This document shows positions 30,161 to 40,565 of a stretch of 64,000 nucleotides of DNA, one piece after another. Both the position numbers and the translations under genes were made by a program. The stretch's first letter is position 1. Each line of letters starts with the position of its first letter. The notes beneath the pieces are model-generated. The model did no database searches, was not told where the DNA came from, and saw nothing but the letters and a program-made list of their open reading frames with translations. This DNA comes from Prolixibacteraceae bacterium (GTDB lineage Bacteria; Bacteroidota; Bacteroidia; Bacteroidales; Prolixibacteraceae). The stretch covers positions 18,554 through 82,553 of the forward strand of contig DOAQ01000006.1 of assembly GCA_003506435.1 (NCBI GenBank), written 5' to 3'.

Positions 30161-32527
30161 ATGCAGCGATTAATATACAAAATGAGAAAGGAGTTAATCT
30201 TCTCCGTTGTAATATGTTTCTTGGCCTCCACTCCATTAAAGGCTACTACATACTATTTTTCAACTTCTGGCAAAGATTCTAATGTCGGTACTGATTCATC
30301 TCATCCCAAAAAAAGTCTTACTGAAGCGTCAAATCTAGCACTTATTGGAAATACGCTTTTATTCAAAAGAGGGGATACGTGGTACAATCCTTTTCAATCC
30401 TTTGATCTTAGGGAAAAATCAGGTACAAAAGAAAATCCAATTATAATTGACGCTTACGGAACTGGAGCCAAACCAATTATCGCGGCCTTGGATTTATTGG
30501 AAGATGCAGGATGGACAAACATTGGAGGCACCAATACTTGGGAACACTCTGTGGATGGATATTCAGATGCTTTTCGTCTATTTATTAATGGAACATCCAA
30601 GTATAAAGTAAATACTTCAAATGGCTCAAATACTGAATTAGCTGTAGATATGCCTTATGAATGGTATATTAAAGATTTAACAACTAAGCAAAAAGGAATG
30701 GTTTATGTAAACACGGGTTCTTTAGGCACACCTCCTAAAAATGTGGAAGTACATCCAGTTGGTTCAGTTACAACATTAATAATGAAAAATAGCCATTATA
30801 TTACCATCAGAAACATGGATTTCAGAGGTGGATCGCAGTCCAATGTTATCTATATTGAGTCACCATCATCTGATCTTACAATTGATAATTGTATTGTTAA
30901 GGAAGCAAATGGCTCTGGGATACTTGTTACTAACCTGACGTCTAATACAGCAAATTTTGTTTCAAGAGTGAATATCACTAACAATTTTGTGGATAAAGTA
31001 TGGACATCATACGAGAACGACCCTAACATTTTTCTGTCAGGTGACGGAATTTTCATTCTTCATGCGGTTGATTCTGCACTTATAAAGGGGAATGTTGTAC
31101 GAAATTGGGGACATGTTGGCATCACATTATCTTCTTATGCATTCGGTTATTACGGCGTTCATAATATTATAGTTGAGCAGAACGATGTTTCTGCTGGGGC
31201 TTCTGGATATATGCATGCATTGGATGTAGATGGGTTTGATGGATATACAACAAACAATATTATCAGACGCAATTATTTTCATGATTATACTAGTACTGTT
31301 CATATGCAGGGTAATGACAATCAGTGTTACTCCAATATTTTTGCCGGAGTTAGGTTAACAAGCCAGCCTAAACATAGTCAACAGCCATGGGGATTGGATT
31401 TAATACCTTGGAAATATACTGATGGGCACTGGATGGCAGCTCATGATAATTACATCGTAAATAACACTATCGTAGATTGCGATTCTTATCCATTTGTAAT
31501 GTCTGATAATTCAAGTAGTTCCAGTCCTGTTGGTAATAATATTATTGCAAATAATATCATGTACAAATATGGTTCCGCAATCGGTTTAAATATTACGCCA
31601 GAAGTTAGAGGTTTAATATGGGTCCAAAACAATGATATCTGGAATTTCGATGCTTCATCTGCAGTTGCGCGTTATAAAAATAATCCGCCTTATTATACTT
31701 CGTCTAAAATGGATGAAGCAAATCCTATTTATTGTAATGGCAATATTCAGGTTGACCCTTTCTTTTCAAATTTCGCTGATCGAGACTTACGACTTACAAA
31801 AAATTCTGCCGATGAATTGAGAAAAGGTGGAACTAACAAGTACGAGACCATATTGGGATATGAGTTTACAGACTATTTTGGTCGTCCATGGGATTCTGAG
31901 CATCCAAGTATGGGAGCCATACAATACAGTGAAGATAAGGATAGTATTTATTTCTTTGGGGAAACTCTCTTCGAGAATGAGCCAGTTGGAACAACCGTTG
32001 GGAAGCTCAGTTATATTTCATCAGATTTAACTCCTATCGTCTCATATACTCTTGTGCCTGGGGCTGGTGATACGGATAATGCCCTATTCAGTATTGATTG
32101 TAATGAGATTAGGACTGCAACAATATTAGATTATGAACAAAAATCATCCTATACTATACGAGTAAGATTAACCAATCAAAATGGATTTTGGATTGAAGAG
32201 CCAATAATTATCTCATTACAGAATTTGGATGACTCTCCAACTGCGGTAGAAAAAAAAAATGAAAACGGAGCCAGGCTTATGGTTTTTCCAAATCCGTTTA
32301 ATGAAGAAACCAGGATAAGGTTTGTTCTACCAGCAACAGCGAGGGCTATTCTGGAACTTGCAGACTCTAAAGGTCATATTGTTAAACGTTTATATGAAGG
32401 AGAAGCTGTCAGGCAACAGGAGTATAATTTCAATTTGAATAGTAACTCATTGCCTGCCGGCTTATACTTTATAAGACTGTCAACGCCTAATGCAATTGAA
32501 ATTGAGAAGGTAATTCTGACAAAATAA
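30161..32527 (+). CDS. Secreted right-handed beta-helix protein with T9SS sorting domain
   Basis: A 788-residue protein. A second ATG at 30,182 gives the cleaner signal peptide MRKELIFSVVICFLASTPLK. Residues about 30-580 are a parallel beta-helix rich in Asn ladders (LTIDNCIVKEANGSGILVTN, IIRRNYFHDYTST), as in pectate-lyase-like or alginate-lyase-like enzymes. A cadherin-like domain follows (ALFSIDCNEIRTATILDYEQ). The last 80 residues (LMVFPNPFNEETRIRF to IEIEKVILTK) are a type IX secretion tail. Likely a surface polysaccharide-active protein; substrate unknown. Confidence 0.85.
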   Translation: MQRLIYKMRKELIFSVVICFLASTPLKATTYYFSTSGKDSNVGTDSSHPKKSLTEASNLALIGNTLLFKRGDTWYNPFQSFDLREKSGTKENPIIIDAYGTGAKPIIAALDLLEDAGWTNIGGTNTWEHSVDGYSDAFRLFINGTSKYKVNTSNGSNTELAVDMPYEWYIKDLTTKQKGMVYVNTGSLGTPPKNVEVHPVGSVTTLIMKNSHYITIRNMDFRGGSQSNVIYIESPSSDLTIDNCIVKEANGSGILVTNLTSNTANFVSRVNITNNFVDKVWTSYENDPNIFLSGDGIFILHAVDSALIKGNVVRNWGHVGITLSSYAFGYYGVHNIIVEQNDVSAGASGYMHALDVDGFDGYTTNNIIRRNYFHDYTSTVHMQGNDNQCYSNIFAGVRLTSQPKHSQQPWGLDLIPWKYTDGHWMAAHDNYIVNNTIVDCDSYPFVMSDNSSSSSPVGNNIIANNIMYKYGSAIGLNITPEVRGLIWVQNNDIWNFDASSAVARYKNNPPYYTSSKMDEANPIYCNGNIQVDPFFSNFADRDLRLTKNSADELRKGGTNKYETILGYEFTDYFGRPWDSEHPSMGAIQYSEDKDSIYFFGETLFENEPVGTTVGKLSYISSDLTPIVSYTLVPGAGDTDNALFSIDCNEIRTATILDYEQKSSYTIRVRLTNQNGFWIEEPIIISLQNLDDSPTAVEKKNENGARLMVFPNPFNEETRIRFVLPATARAILELADSKGHIVKRLYEGEAVRQQEYNFNLNSNSLPAGLYFIRLSTPNAIEIEKVILTK

Positions 32528-32605
32528 TAAAAACGAATTCTAGAAGAGTGAATGAACAAGTAATGATCTGATCTATATTACGATTTAATTCAAAAAGCTA
32601 TGTAG

Positions 32606-33121
32606 ATGAAAAATAAAAGTAAAATCTGGGACAATTATACACAATCACAACTCTGGGGAATTACCATTTTAAGGGTTTTGATTGGATGGCATTTTTTATA
32701 TGAAGGATTGGTAAAACTTTATACGCCGGGCTGGACAGCGAAAGAATATTTACTTGGTTCTGTCGGCCCGTTTTCTCCTCTTTTTAAAAGCATTGCAAAA
32801 ACAGAATTTGTCCTCAATGTGGTTGACACCCTCAACGAATGGGGACTGGTTTTGATTGGTTTAAGTTTGTTTTTAGGGCTGTTGTCGAAGCCATGCAAAA
32901 TTCTGGGAATGTTACTGCTATCATTTTACTACCTGGCTTACCCTCCTTTTGCCAGCCTGGGCATCAATGTTCATGTTGAAGGCAGTTACTGGATCGTCAA
33001 TAAAAACCTGATTGAAATGGCTGCCCTTTTTGTCTTATACCTGTTCCCTTCAAGCCAGATTACCGGCGTCGACCGGTTTTTAATTCGGAATAACGATACG
33101 CCTCATAAAAAAGCTGAATGA
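32606..33121 (+). CDS. DoxX-family inner membrane protein
   Basis: A 171-residue protein with four predicted membrane helices. LWGITILRVLIGWHFLYEGL is the typical first DoxX helix, with VLIGLSLFLGLLSKPCKILG, LLLSFYYLAYPPF and LIEMAALFVLYLFPSSQITG after it. DoxX proteins have poorly defined redox or quinone-linked roles and are common near Bacteroidota glycan loci and Gfo/Idh/MocA genes. A strong terminator follows. Confidence 0.85.
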   Translation: MKNKSKIWDNYTQSQLWGITILRVLIGWHFLYEGLVKLYTPGWTAKEYLLGSVGPFSPLFKSIAKTEFVLNVVDTLNEWGLVLIGLSLFLGLLSKPCKILGMLLLSFYYLAYPPFASLGINVHVEGSYWIVNKNLIEMAALFVLYLFPSSQITGVDRFLIRNNDTPHKKAE

Positions 33122-33290
33122 TCTTTTATGAATTACAGGCTTCCATTGGTCATATAGGTTAAAATTTGATGTCAAATCGAAAAAAGATAGTATGATGAAG
33201 GCCCAAATTTCTATCGCGTAATTTGGGATAAATTGAACGAAAAATAAATTCGAAAAACAAATCAGGAAGTTTGTAGATCATTGAAAAATA

Positions 33291-33338
33291 AAAATTAATC
33301 CCGGACAGAAACGTCGCCCTGTCCGGGATTAATTTTTG
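33291..33338. terminator. Strong bidirectional terminator
   Basis: A perfect 16-bp stem (33,293-33,308 with 33,319-33,334) followed by TTTTGATT and preceded by an A-run. It separates the DoxX transcription unit from the glycan locus. Confidence 0.9.
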
Positions 33339-33487
33339 ATTATGGTGTCTGTCATCAATTCGGAAACGATCTGCACATTTTTCACCCGGGCGCAATGTTT
33401 TGCAAGTAGGGAAAGGCGTATAGCCCATAAGAGCGATCTAAAATTTACTTCTTTTCTGCACTCGTTTCTTTCCGTTTCATATTTTTA

Positions 33488-33495
33488 TAGCTTTG
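33488..33495 (+). promoter_or_regulatory. Candidate -7 box of the sigma factor gene
   Basis: TAGCTTTG matches the Bacteroidota -7 consensus TAnnTTTG and lies 22 bp before the ATG at 33,518. A clear -33 TTTG was not found. Confidence 0.35.
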
Positions 33496-33517
33496 TCTTT
33501 CAAAATTCTTTCATTAC

Positions 33518-34108
33518 ATGACCGAAAATGAAAAATATTTACTTGAAAGAATAAAGGAGAACGATCAACAGGCCTTTAAAGCTATTCACGCCAAATATTT
33601 TTCACGGTTATATTATTTTATTCTTGAATTTATTCCCTTGAACGACATTGCTGAAAATATTGTTCAGGATACATTTTTTACACTATGGAATAAACGCAAC
33701 GAACTGAAAGACAATACAAGTTTAGGTGCTTATCTTTTTACAGTCGCAAAAAATAACTGTTTGTCCCAATTGCGTTATCAACGATTCCGGCAGAAAAAAA
33801 ATTCATCTAATTCGCTGGTGGATATGGAACTGACGCTGAATATGGAGGTATTGAGCTCGCTTGATTCATCGGACTTTGCCTTCGAAGAAATCGAACGGAT
33901 CATCGGGAAAACGCTGGACGAGTTGCCTCCCCAATGCCGAAAAGTTTTCATGCTCAGCCGGTTTGAAGAAAAGAAAAACAGAGAAATAGCTGAAGAATTA
34001 AATATTTCGGTTAAAGTCGTTGAAAAGCATATCACCAAAGGCCTAAAAATATTTAAAGTCGCTTTAAAAGAGTACCTTCCGCTCCTGTCCTATCTGTTCG
34101 TTCCGTAA
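33518..34108 (+). CDS. ECF-type RNA polymerase sigma-70 factor (Bacteroidales family)
   Basis: A 196-residue protein. Region 2 is at about residues 25-75 (AIHAKYFSRLYYFILEFIPL, ENIVQDTFFTLWNKR) and region 4 at about 140-182 (LPPQCRKVFMLSRFEEKKNR, IAEELNISVKVVEKHI). These are typical of the ECF sigma factors paired with FecR and SusC in Bacteroidota. It would direct transcription of the following susCD operon when released by the anti-sigma factor. Confidence 0.93.
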   Translation: MTENEKYLLERIKENDQQAFKAIHAKYFSRLYYFILEFIPLNDIAENIVQDTFFTLWNKRNELKDNTSLGAYLFTVAKNNCLSQLRYQRFRQKKNSSNSLVDMELTLNMEVLSSLDSSDFAFEEIERIIGKTLDELPPQCRKVFMLSRFEEKKNREIAEELNISVKVVEKHITKGLKIFKVALKEYLPLLSYLFVP

Positions 34109-34348
34109 CGATATTTGTATTGACCTTGCCCGGCTATTTTCCGGCTTTCTGAAAAATGAACCAACGCCCGATCAAGCGTATCTGACGGTTCTTTGCTCCC
34201 AATGTCTTTTCTTCTGAAAGATAGACGACTTCTCTTTTTTCGATTGCTCTTCCCACATATTTTATCCTTTTTAATAAAAAAACAAAACATGAGGGGGGGG
34301 TAAATACGATCTCGGGCATTCTTCTAATAAAAACAAAATATAAACAAG

Positions 34349-35329
34349 ATGGACGATATACTGGATTTAATAACCGGTAATACAAATTCTGACGGCAAAC
34401 AAGTTGTCCTTAAAAGAATTGAAGAAGAACCGGAGACAAAAAACTTTTTCCGGAAAGCAAAGATCGCATGGGCATTCATGTCATCGACCCGGAAAGCGCC
34501 TGACGAATTGGTTGATAAATCGTTCCGCGAATTGCAAAACCGGATTTCATTAAAACCAAAATCCTTGACGATTTATTCTCTCCTGAAATATGCCGCTATC
34601 CTGATTCTGGTTGTGGGTATCTCTTCCGCTATGTTTTACCTTGGAAAAGAATCCAATCCTGTACCTGTCGATGTGATGAAATATACATCTGTCGTTGCCG
34701 ATTACGGACAAATATCAAAAGTAATTCTTCCCGACAGTTCTGTTGTGTGGCTAAACTCCGGGACAACGCTCACCTACAATAGTAATTTCTCGTTCAGTAA
34801 CCGCGACCTGACCTTAAACGGCCAGGCATTTCTGGAGGTTCGGAAAAACAAAGAAATACCGTTGATAGTATCAAGCGGAGATTTAAAAGTGAAAGTTCAT
34901 GGTACACGATTCGATGTCAGCGCCTATCCCGAAGAAAAGAAAATAGACGTTGTTCTTGAATCAGGGAGTGTTGAACTGCTCCATGCAAAAAATACGGATT
35001 TCAGCTATACACTGAAACCCGGTGAAATGGCCGAATACAATTTAGAATCGAAAAGTCTGGCCATAAATGAAACCGGACTGAAAAATTATACCAGATGGAA
35101 AGATGGGGTTTTAATATTCAAAGATGCATCAATGGCTGAAGTCATTAAAAAGCTGGAACGAAAGTTCAATGTTGAGATTGTTACCGATAATCCCGGTGTA
35201 TATAAATCCGTTTTCAACGCGAATTTTAAAAATGAAAGCCTGACAGAAATACTGGATTACATTCATTTTTCCTGTCCGATTTCTTATCGCATACTTCAGG
35301 AAGATCAATCAAAAATAATTCTCTATTAA
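34349..35329 (+). CDS. FecR-family anti-sigma factor
   Basis: A 326-residue protein with a cytoplasmic N-terminal region, one membrane helix at residues 79-98 (LLKYAAILILVVGISSAMFY) and a periplasmic FecR domain (VILPDSSVVWLNSGTTLTYN, KVKVHGTRFDVSAYPEEKKI). The C-terminal FIHFSCPISYRI-like end matches the domain that contacts the STN domain of SusC. It holds the sigma factor until the transporter signals substrate binding. A 240-bp spacer without recognised features separates it from the sigma gene. Confidence 0.93.
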   Translation: MDDILDLITGNTNSDGKQVVLKRIEEEPETKNFFRKAKIAWAFMSSTRKAPDELVDKSFRELQNRISLKPKSLTIYSLLKYAAILILVVGISSAMFYLGKESNPVPVDVMKYTSVVADYGQISKVILPDSSVVWLNSGTTLTYNSNFSFSNRDLTLNGQAFLEVRKNKEIPLIVSSGDLKVKVHGTRFDVSAYPEEKKIDVVLESGSVELLHAKNTDFSYTLKPGEMAEYNLESKSLAINETGLKNYTRWKDGVLIFKDASMAEVIKKLERKFNVEIVTDNPGVYKSVFNANFKNESLTEILDYIHFSCPISYRILQEDQSKIILY

Positions 35330-35384
35330 AACATTTAACTAAAATCATCTTGCCTATGTATTCGTAATACAGTCAATTACAAAA

Positions 35385-35451
35385 AAAGGAGATGCGTTAA
35401 CACCTCCTTTCTGAAAATTTTAAGTGCCCTCTGTCTCGCAAACTCGGGCAC
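35385..35451 (+). promoter_or_regulatory. Two hairpins in the susC leader
   Basis: AAAGGAG (35,385-35,391) pairs with CTCCTTT (35,404-35,410), followed by an A/T-rich tract; GTGCCC (35,424-35,429) pairs with GGGCAC (35,446-35,451). The first may terminate the fecR transcript, leaving susC to its own sigma-dependent promoter. Confidence 0.5.
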
Positions 35452-35490
35452 AAAATAATTTGATTTATGAATTAAAATCAGTACAAATCT

Positions 35491-38400
35491 ATGAAAAAAA
35501 ACAATTATTCATTGATCCCCATACGATTATGGGAGTCTAAATTTTTTAGGACTATGAGAGCAACTTTGTTTGTAATGATACTAAGTATTGTGCAGGTGTT
35601 TGCAGTAAATACGTATTCTCAGAGTACCCGTTTAAGTTTAAATCTGAAAAATGCTTCTATTAAAAGCATTCTGGATCAGATTGAGGACCAGTCGGATTTC
35701 TATTTCATCTACGATGCAACCGTTGTTGATGTAGACAGAAAAGTGAGTATTGAGTCAGAAAATAAATTAATCCCGGAAATTCTGGACCAGGTATTCAAAG
35801 GCTCAGATGTAATTTACAAAATCAAGGACCGGCAAATTGCTTTGTCTGTATCTGATTCAAATTTTAGCGGTCAACAAAATAAAACGGTATCCGGCAAAGT
35901 TACCGACTCTTCATCTGCACCGTTACCTGGTGTTTCTGTAGTGATAAAAGGAACCACAAACGGAACAATTACCGATTTTAACGGGAATTATTCACTTCCC
36001 AATGTTCCAAATGATGTTACTCTGGTTTTCTCTTTTGTAGGAATGAAAATGCAGGAAGTGAAAATTGCCGGGAAAGTTACAGTGAATGTGAAACTGGAAG
36101 AAGAAACATTTGGTATTGAAGAAGTTGTTGCTGTAGGATACGGAACCATGAAGAAGGTAGACCTGACCGGCTCTATTTCACAGGTCAGTGGTGAAAAACT
36201 TAAGAACCGTCCTGTAACCAATGCCTTGTCGGCATTGCAGGGAGCGGCCTCCGGGGTTGTAGTTACCCGAAGTACAGGCCAACCCGGAAAAGAAGGATAT
36301 GACGTTGAGATTCGTGGACTGTCTTCTGTTAACGGAGGTAAAGCTTTAATTTTGGTGGATGGTGCTCCGGGTGATATTACCACCCTGAACCCTAATGATA
36401 TTGAATCGGTCAATGTTTTGAAAGATGCAGCGGCAGCAGCAATATACGGCGCCAGGGCAGCAGGTGGGGTTATCCTTGTAACGACAAAGAAAGGTGTCAG
36501 CGGAGATATAACGATAGAATACAATGGCCTGTTTGGCGGGCAAACGCCTATGATGATACCGGACCGGTTACATTCCTGGGAAGAAGAAACCTTGACCAAC
36601 ATAGCCCTTGCAAATGCCGGAAGGAATGCTGACTATTCTGAAGCGGATATTGAAATCATGAAAGATCCGAACGTGAATTATATTGATGCCTATTGGAATC
36701 CGGGTAAAGACTGGAATGTATTGTATGATTTTAATCAGACGGAGTATATGTTACGGGATTTCTCACCTACAAATAATCACAATTTCTCCCTGAAAGGAGG
36801 AAATGATAAAGATCAGTTCTTTATGTCTTTGGGGTATTATCATCAACAGGGGATATTTATATTAGGCCCTGACGAAACCAGCCGTATCAATGCCCGCTTC
36901 AATTATTCCAGGCAGTTAAACAAAACGTTCAGCCTCGATACCCGGATGTCTTACGGACAAACGAATACATTATCACCAACTTATGGCATAACTTTGCTGT
37001 TTGACCAGTTGTTCCAGGCCAGATCGATTTATCCGATTTTTTTACCTGAAAGCAACGATACAAAGTATTTTTATCATTCGAGCAATCCGAGGGCATATCC
37101 AATCCTGAAGGATGGAGGTGAAGTAAAAGACAGGGGCGATGAATTTAATGGCGTCTTTACCCTGAAAGCAAAAGACATATTGAAAGGGTTAACTTTGACT
37201 GCTGTTTATAGTCCGGGCCTGACGGGGATTAATTCAAATGGGAACTATCGGACGGTAGAAATGTGGAACAGGATACAAGTTGGCGGAAGGTTAAATTATC
37301 CTAATTCTGCCATCAGGGATAGGAGAATGATCTTGAGCAACAACCTGCAATTTTTGGCCGATTATGACTTCAAACTCGGAGAAAAAAATACTTTCCATAT
37401 ACTGGGAGGTTACGCGTACGAAGACTACCGAAATCATTTTGTATCAGCCACAGCAAAATCGCTTTCTTCCAATGACCTGTTTGCATTAAGCCTTGGGGAC
37501 CCGACACTTTCAGTAGTTTCCGAGGGTATACAGACATGGGCCTTACTCTCTTATTTCGGACGGGCAGAATACAATTTTGATGACCGTTTTTTATTGAAGG
37601 CAAGTCTTCGGTATGACGGGAGTTCAAAATTGGCCCCCGATAACCGTTGGCAGGCCTTCCCTTCATTATCAGCCGCGTGGAGGTTAAGCAATGAGTCCTG
37701 GTTTAAAGGCTTGTTGCCAATATTTGATGAGTTTAAATTGAGGGCATCCTGGGGCCAATTGGGAAACTCTGACGGTGTTATTGGCAATTATGATTATATA
37801 GCCACTCTTTCGAAAGGTCCAGATGCGCTGTTTAATAATCAGAAAAACACTTCGTATTATCAACAATATCTGGCTTCGGCAGATAAGACCTGGGAAACCA
37901 TAGAGACCAGCAATGCAGGGCTCGATTTTTCCATCCTGAAAAACAGGCTGAACGTGAGCGCCGATTATTTTATCAAGCGTAACAATAATATGCTGGCCCC
38001 TTTACAGGTTTCAAATATTATCGGGATTACAACATCCACGTACAATGTGGCCGATATGAAAACCTGGGGTTGGGAAGTGACGGTAGGGTGGAAAGATTCC
38101 CCCTCCGCTAATTTTAGTTATTGGGCAAACCTGAACGTATTTGATACGCAGAATAAAATATTGAGCTACGACGGGCGATCTACAGTCGCTGCAGGAACCA
38201 ACAGTATTATTGAAGGGATGCCGTACAATTCGATATTCGGATATATGGCTGATGGATATTTTACTTCGACTGAAGAAATTACCTCCCATGCTTTTCAGGA
38301 CACCCGCACCGGGGTTGGCGACATAAAATACCGTAATTTAAATGACGACGAGAGAATCAATGGAGGGTTGAGCCGTATGGACGACCATGGCGACTTGGTT

Positions 38401-38895
38401 TACCTTGGAAACCCTTCGCCCCGTTATAATTTCGGGATCGATCTCGGGTTTAAATGGAAAGGGTTTGATTTTTCAGCTTTCCTGCAAGGGGTGGGTAAGC
38501 GTATGATGCTATTGGATGCCAGGTCTGTTTATCCATACATCGGCACCGGGAAAAAACCTTCTGCGGTTCATTTGGATTCTTGGACCCCGGAAAACCTTGA
38601 CGCCAGATTTCCCAGGCCCTATTTTGGGGGCACGCACAATACGTTGGTATCCAGTCATTGGATACAGAATACTGCCTATATCCGGTTGAAAAACCTTCAG
38701 GTTGGTTATACCCTGCCACAGTCATTGACTAAGCATATTGCGATTTCAAAAGCCCGTGTCTATTTTTCCGGACAGGATATTTGGGAAAAAACCAAAATGT
38801 GGTATCCTTATTATGATCCGGAAAACCAGAATAGGGCAACTTTTGTATATCCCTTGTTCCGGACATTCACGATGGGGGTTAATGTTATTTTTTAA
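35491..38895 (+). CDS. susC: SusC/RagA-type TonB-dependent outer membrane transporter with STN signalling domain
   Basis: An 1134-residue protein. After a long signal region (to about residue 44) comes an STN domain (LSLNLKNASIKSILDQIEDQ), then a carboxypeptidase-regulatory-like domain (TVSGKVTDSSSAPLPGVSVV), the TonB box/plug with VVAVGYGTMKKVDLTGSIS and ALQGAASGVVVTRSTGQPG, and a beta-barrel ending FTMGVNVIF with the terminal Phe. The STN domain links it to the FecR/sigma pair upstream. It imports oligosaccharide together with SusD. Confidence 0.96.
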   Translation: MKKNNYSLIPIRLWESKFFRTMRATLFVMILSIVQVFAVNTYSQSTRLSLNLKNASIKSILDQIEDQSDFYFIYDATVVDVDRKVSIESENKLIPEILDQVFKGSDVIYKIKDRQIALSVSDSNFSGQQNKTVSGKVTDSSSAPLPGVSVVIKGTTNGTITDFNGNYSLPNVPNDVTLVFSFVGMKMQEVKIAGKVTVNVKLEEETFGIEEVVAVGYGTMKKVDLTGSISQVSGEKLKNRPVTNALSALQGAASGVVVTRSTGQPGKEGYDVEIRGLSSVNGGKALILVDGAPGDITTLNPNDIESVNVLKDAAAAAIYGARAAGGVILVTTKKGVSGDITIEYNGLFGGQTPMMIPDRLHSWEEETLTNIALANAGRNADYSEADIEIMKDPNVNYIDAYWNPGKDWNVLYDFNQTEYMLRDFSPTNNHNFSLKGGNDKDQFFMSLGYYHQQGIFILGPDETSRINARFNYSRQLNKTFSLDTRMSYGQTNTLSPTYGITLLFDQLFQARSIYPIFLPESNDTKYFYHSSNPRAYPILKDGGEVKDRGDEFNGVFTLKAKDILKGLTLTAVYSPGLTGINSNGNYRTVEMWNRIQVGGRLNYPNSAIRDRRMILSNNLQFLADYDFKLGEKNTFHILGGYAYEDYRNHFVSATAKSLSSNDLFALSLGDPTLSVVSEGIQTWALLSYFGRAEYNFDDRFLLKASLRYDGSSKLAPDNRWQAFPSLSAAWRLSNESWFKGLLPIFDEFKLRASWGQLGNSDGVIGNYDYIATLSKGPDALFNNQKNTSYYQQYLASADKTWETIETSNAGLDFSILKNRLNVSADYFIKRNNNMLAPLQVSNIIGITTSTYNVADMKTWGWEVTVGWKDSPSANFSYWANLNVFDTQNKILSYDGRSTVAAGTNSIIEGMPYNSIFGYMADGYFTSTEEITSHAFQDTRTGVGDIKYRNLNDDERINGGLSRMDDHGDLVYLGNPSPRYNFGIDLGFKWKGFDFSAFLQGVGKRMMLLDARSVYPYIGTGKKPSAVHLDSWTPENLDARFPRPYFGGTHNTLVSSHWIQNTAYIRLKNLQVGYTLPQSLTKHIAISKARVYFSGQDIWEKTKMWYPYYDPENQNRATFVYPLFRTFTMGVNVIF

Positions 38896-38915
38896 ATCCA
38901 TAAAATTATCACATT

Positions 38916-40565
38916 ATGAAACTACGATATAAAAACTATTTTCTGGGATTGGCCTTTTGGGGATTGACAATAACTTATTCCTGTGACCAAAAGCTGGACC
39001 TATACCCCGAAGACAAATTGACCGATGCTGTTTTTTGGCTCAATGCCACCCATGTAAGGGATGCATGTAATTATTTATATTCATTTGTTCCCGCAATAGA
39101 AACAAATTTAACGTATGAAAATTATGCCGACGATGGGGTACCTTCGGGAAGTTTTAACCAGATAAGCGATGGTTCCCGCCTTGCCCCGGGGGGTGACACT
39201 GACTGGAACAGCAACTATGGATTAATTCGCAATTGCAACAATATTCTTGAAAAATCAGCGGGAATTACTGGTCAGGCAGGTGTTGACCGTTACCGGGGGG
39301 AAGCTTATTTCTTCCGGGCATGGGCTAACTTCGAACTGGTCAAACGGTTTGGGGACGTTCCATTAATTCTTCAGACTTTTGATGTGTTCGATACGCTTAC
39401 AGTTGCCCATCGTACCAACCGGGAAATTGTACTCGATGCTGCGTATGCCGATCTGGACAATGCCATTGCAAGCTTGCCGGATGTCAGTAACCTTCCGGCC
39501 GCAGAATATGGCCGGGTTACCAGCGGGGCTGCCCTGGCGCTCAAAGCACGTATTGGCTTGTTCGAAGGAACCAGGAACAAATTTCATAGCAAGGGTGATG
39601 CCGCAAAACATTTAAATATTGCCGTTAATGCCAGCGAAACCTTAATGAACTCTGCCAAGTATGCGCTATACAAATACACTCAGAATCCTGATTTGAGTTA
39701 TTATTATCTTTTTCAATATCAAGGAGAGGGCAGTGCAAATAAAGAAAATATATTTGTAAGGTTATACGGAGTAAACAATACGAATAATCTATCAAGTCAC
39801 TATTTTTTGGCTAGTTCACAAGGTGGGTCATGTCCAACCAGGGCCCTTGCAGATGCCTACCGATATGTTGACGGACTCCCGATGGATAAATCTCCCTATT
39901 TTAAAAAGCAAAAGACCACATTGACGGAATTTGAAAACCGTGACCTACGGATGGAGGCAACCATTTATAATAAAAAATACAATTATACAGGGGGTAATTG
40001 GATACCAAGTTTTGTATTTTGGAAATCAGGCTATTCATTTAGAAAATACGTTATTCCGGAAGATTATAGCATTGCGAAAAGTTTTGTCGATAACATTGTA
40101 ATGCGTTACGGCGAAGTGTTGTTGACGTATGCCGAAGCTAAATTCGAATTAAATGGCAGCATCTCCGATGCCGACCTTAATAAATCCATTAACCTGATCC
40201 GGGCTAGGGCAAAAATGCCTGCGCTGACTAATAGTTTTGTAACCAGTAACGGATTGGATATGCGTACAGAAATACGGACCGAACGCAGGGTAGAACTTGC
40301 CATGGAAGGCGGGCACCGTTATTGGGATCTGATCAGGTGGAAAATGGCAGAAACCGAGCTGCCCAAATCAATATTGGGGTCAAAACTGTTTCCCAAAGAA
40401 CAACCAAATACCGCAGGTCTAAAACTGGCGCTTACTGCCGATAGTATGGTAGTCGTTCAGGATGCTTCAAAACGGTCGTTTGATCCGGGTCGTGACTATT
40501 TGTGGCCTTTGCCTACTACAGATTTAGGATTGAACCCGAATTTGACACAAAATCCAAAATGGTAA
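38916..40565 (+). CDS. susD: SusD/RagB-family glycan-binding lipoprotein
   Basis: A 549-residue protein with lipoprotein signal MKLRYKNYFLGLAFWGLTIT ending at YSCDQ. N-terminal TPR-like helices (RGEAYFFRAWANFELVKRFG) and the conserved C-terminal LRTERRVELAMEGGHRYWDL-type segment (RTEIRTERRVELAMEGGHRY) with DYLWPLPTTDLGLNPNLTQN identify the family. It caps the SusC barrel and binds the glycan at the cell surface. It is 20 bp after susC. Confidence 0.96.
   Translation: MKLRYKNYFLGLAFWGLTITYSCDQKLDLYPEDKLTDAVFWLNATHVRDACNYLYSFVPAIETNLTYENYADDGVPSGSFNQISDGSRLAPGGDTDWNSNYGLIRNCNNILEKSAGITGQAGVDRYRGEAYFFRAWANFELVKRFGDVPLILQTFDVFDTLTVAHRTNREIVLDAAYADLDNAIASLPDVSNLPAAEYGRVTSGAALALKARIGLFEGTRNKFHSKGDAAKHLNIAVNASETLMNSAKYALYKYTQNPDLSYYYLFQYQGEGSANKENIFVRLYGVNNTNNLSSHYFLASSQGGSCPTRALADAYRYVDGLPMDKSPYFKKQKTTLTEFENRDLRMEATIYNKKYNYTGGNWIPSFVFWKSGYSFRKYVIPEDYSIAKSFVDNIVMRYGEVLLTYAEAKFELNGSISDADLNKSINLIRARAKMPALTNSFVTSNGLDMRTEIRTERRVELAMEGGHRYWDLIRWKMAETELPKSILGSKLFPKEQPNTAGLKLALTADSMVVVQDASKRSFDPGRDYLWPLPTTDLGLNPNLTQNPKW

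Larger units (their letters stand above)
33122..33517. other. Intergenic region before the PUL sigma factor
   Basis: No convincing gene here. It contains the terminator at 33,291-33,338 and, close to the sigma factor start, a candidate promoter box TAGCTTTG. Otherwise AT-rich DNA with no recognised element. Confidence 0.6.

Noticed and set aside
33159..33428. 89-codon minus-strand frame over the terminator region
   Set aside because: It runs through the strong terminator hairpin and has no recognisable motif.
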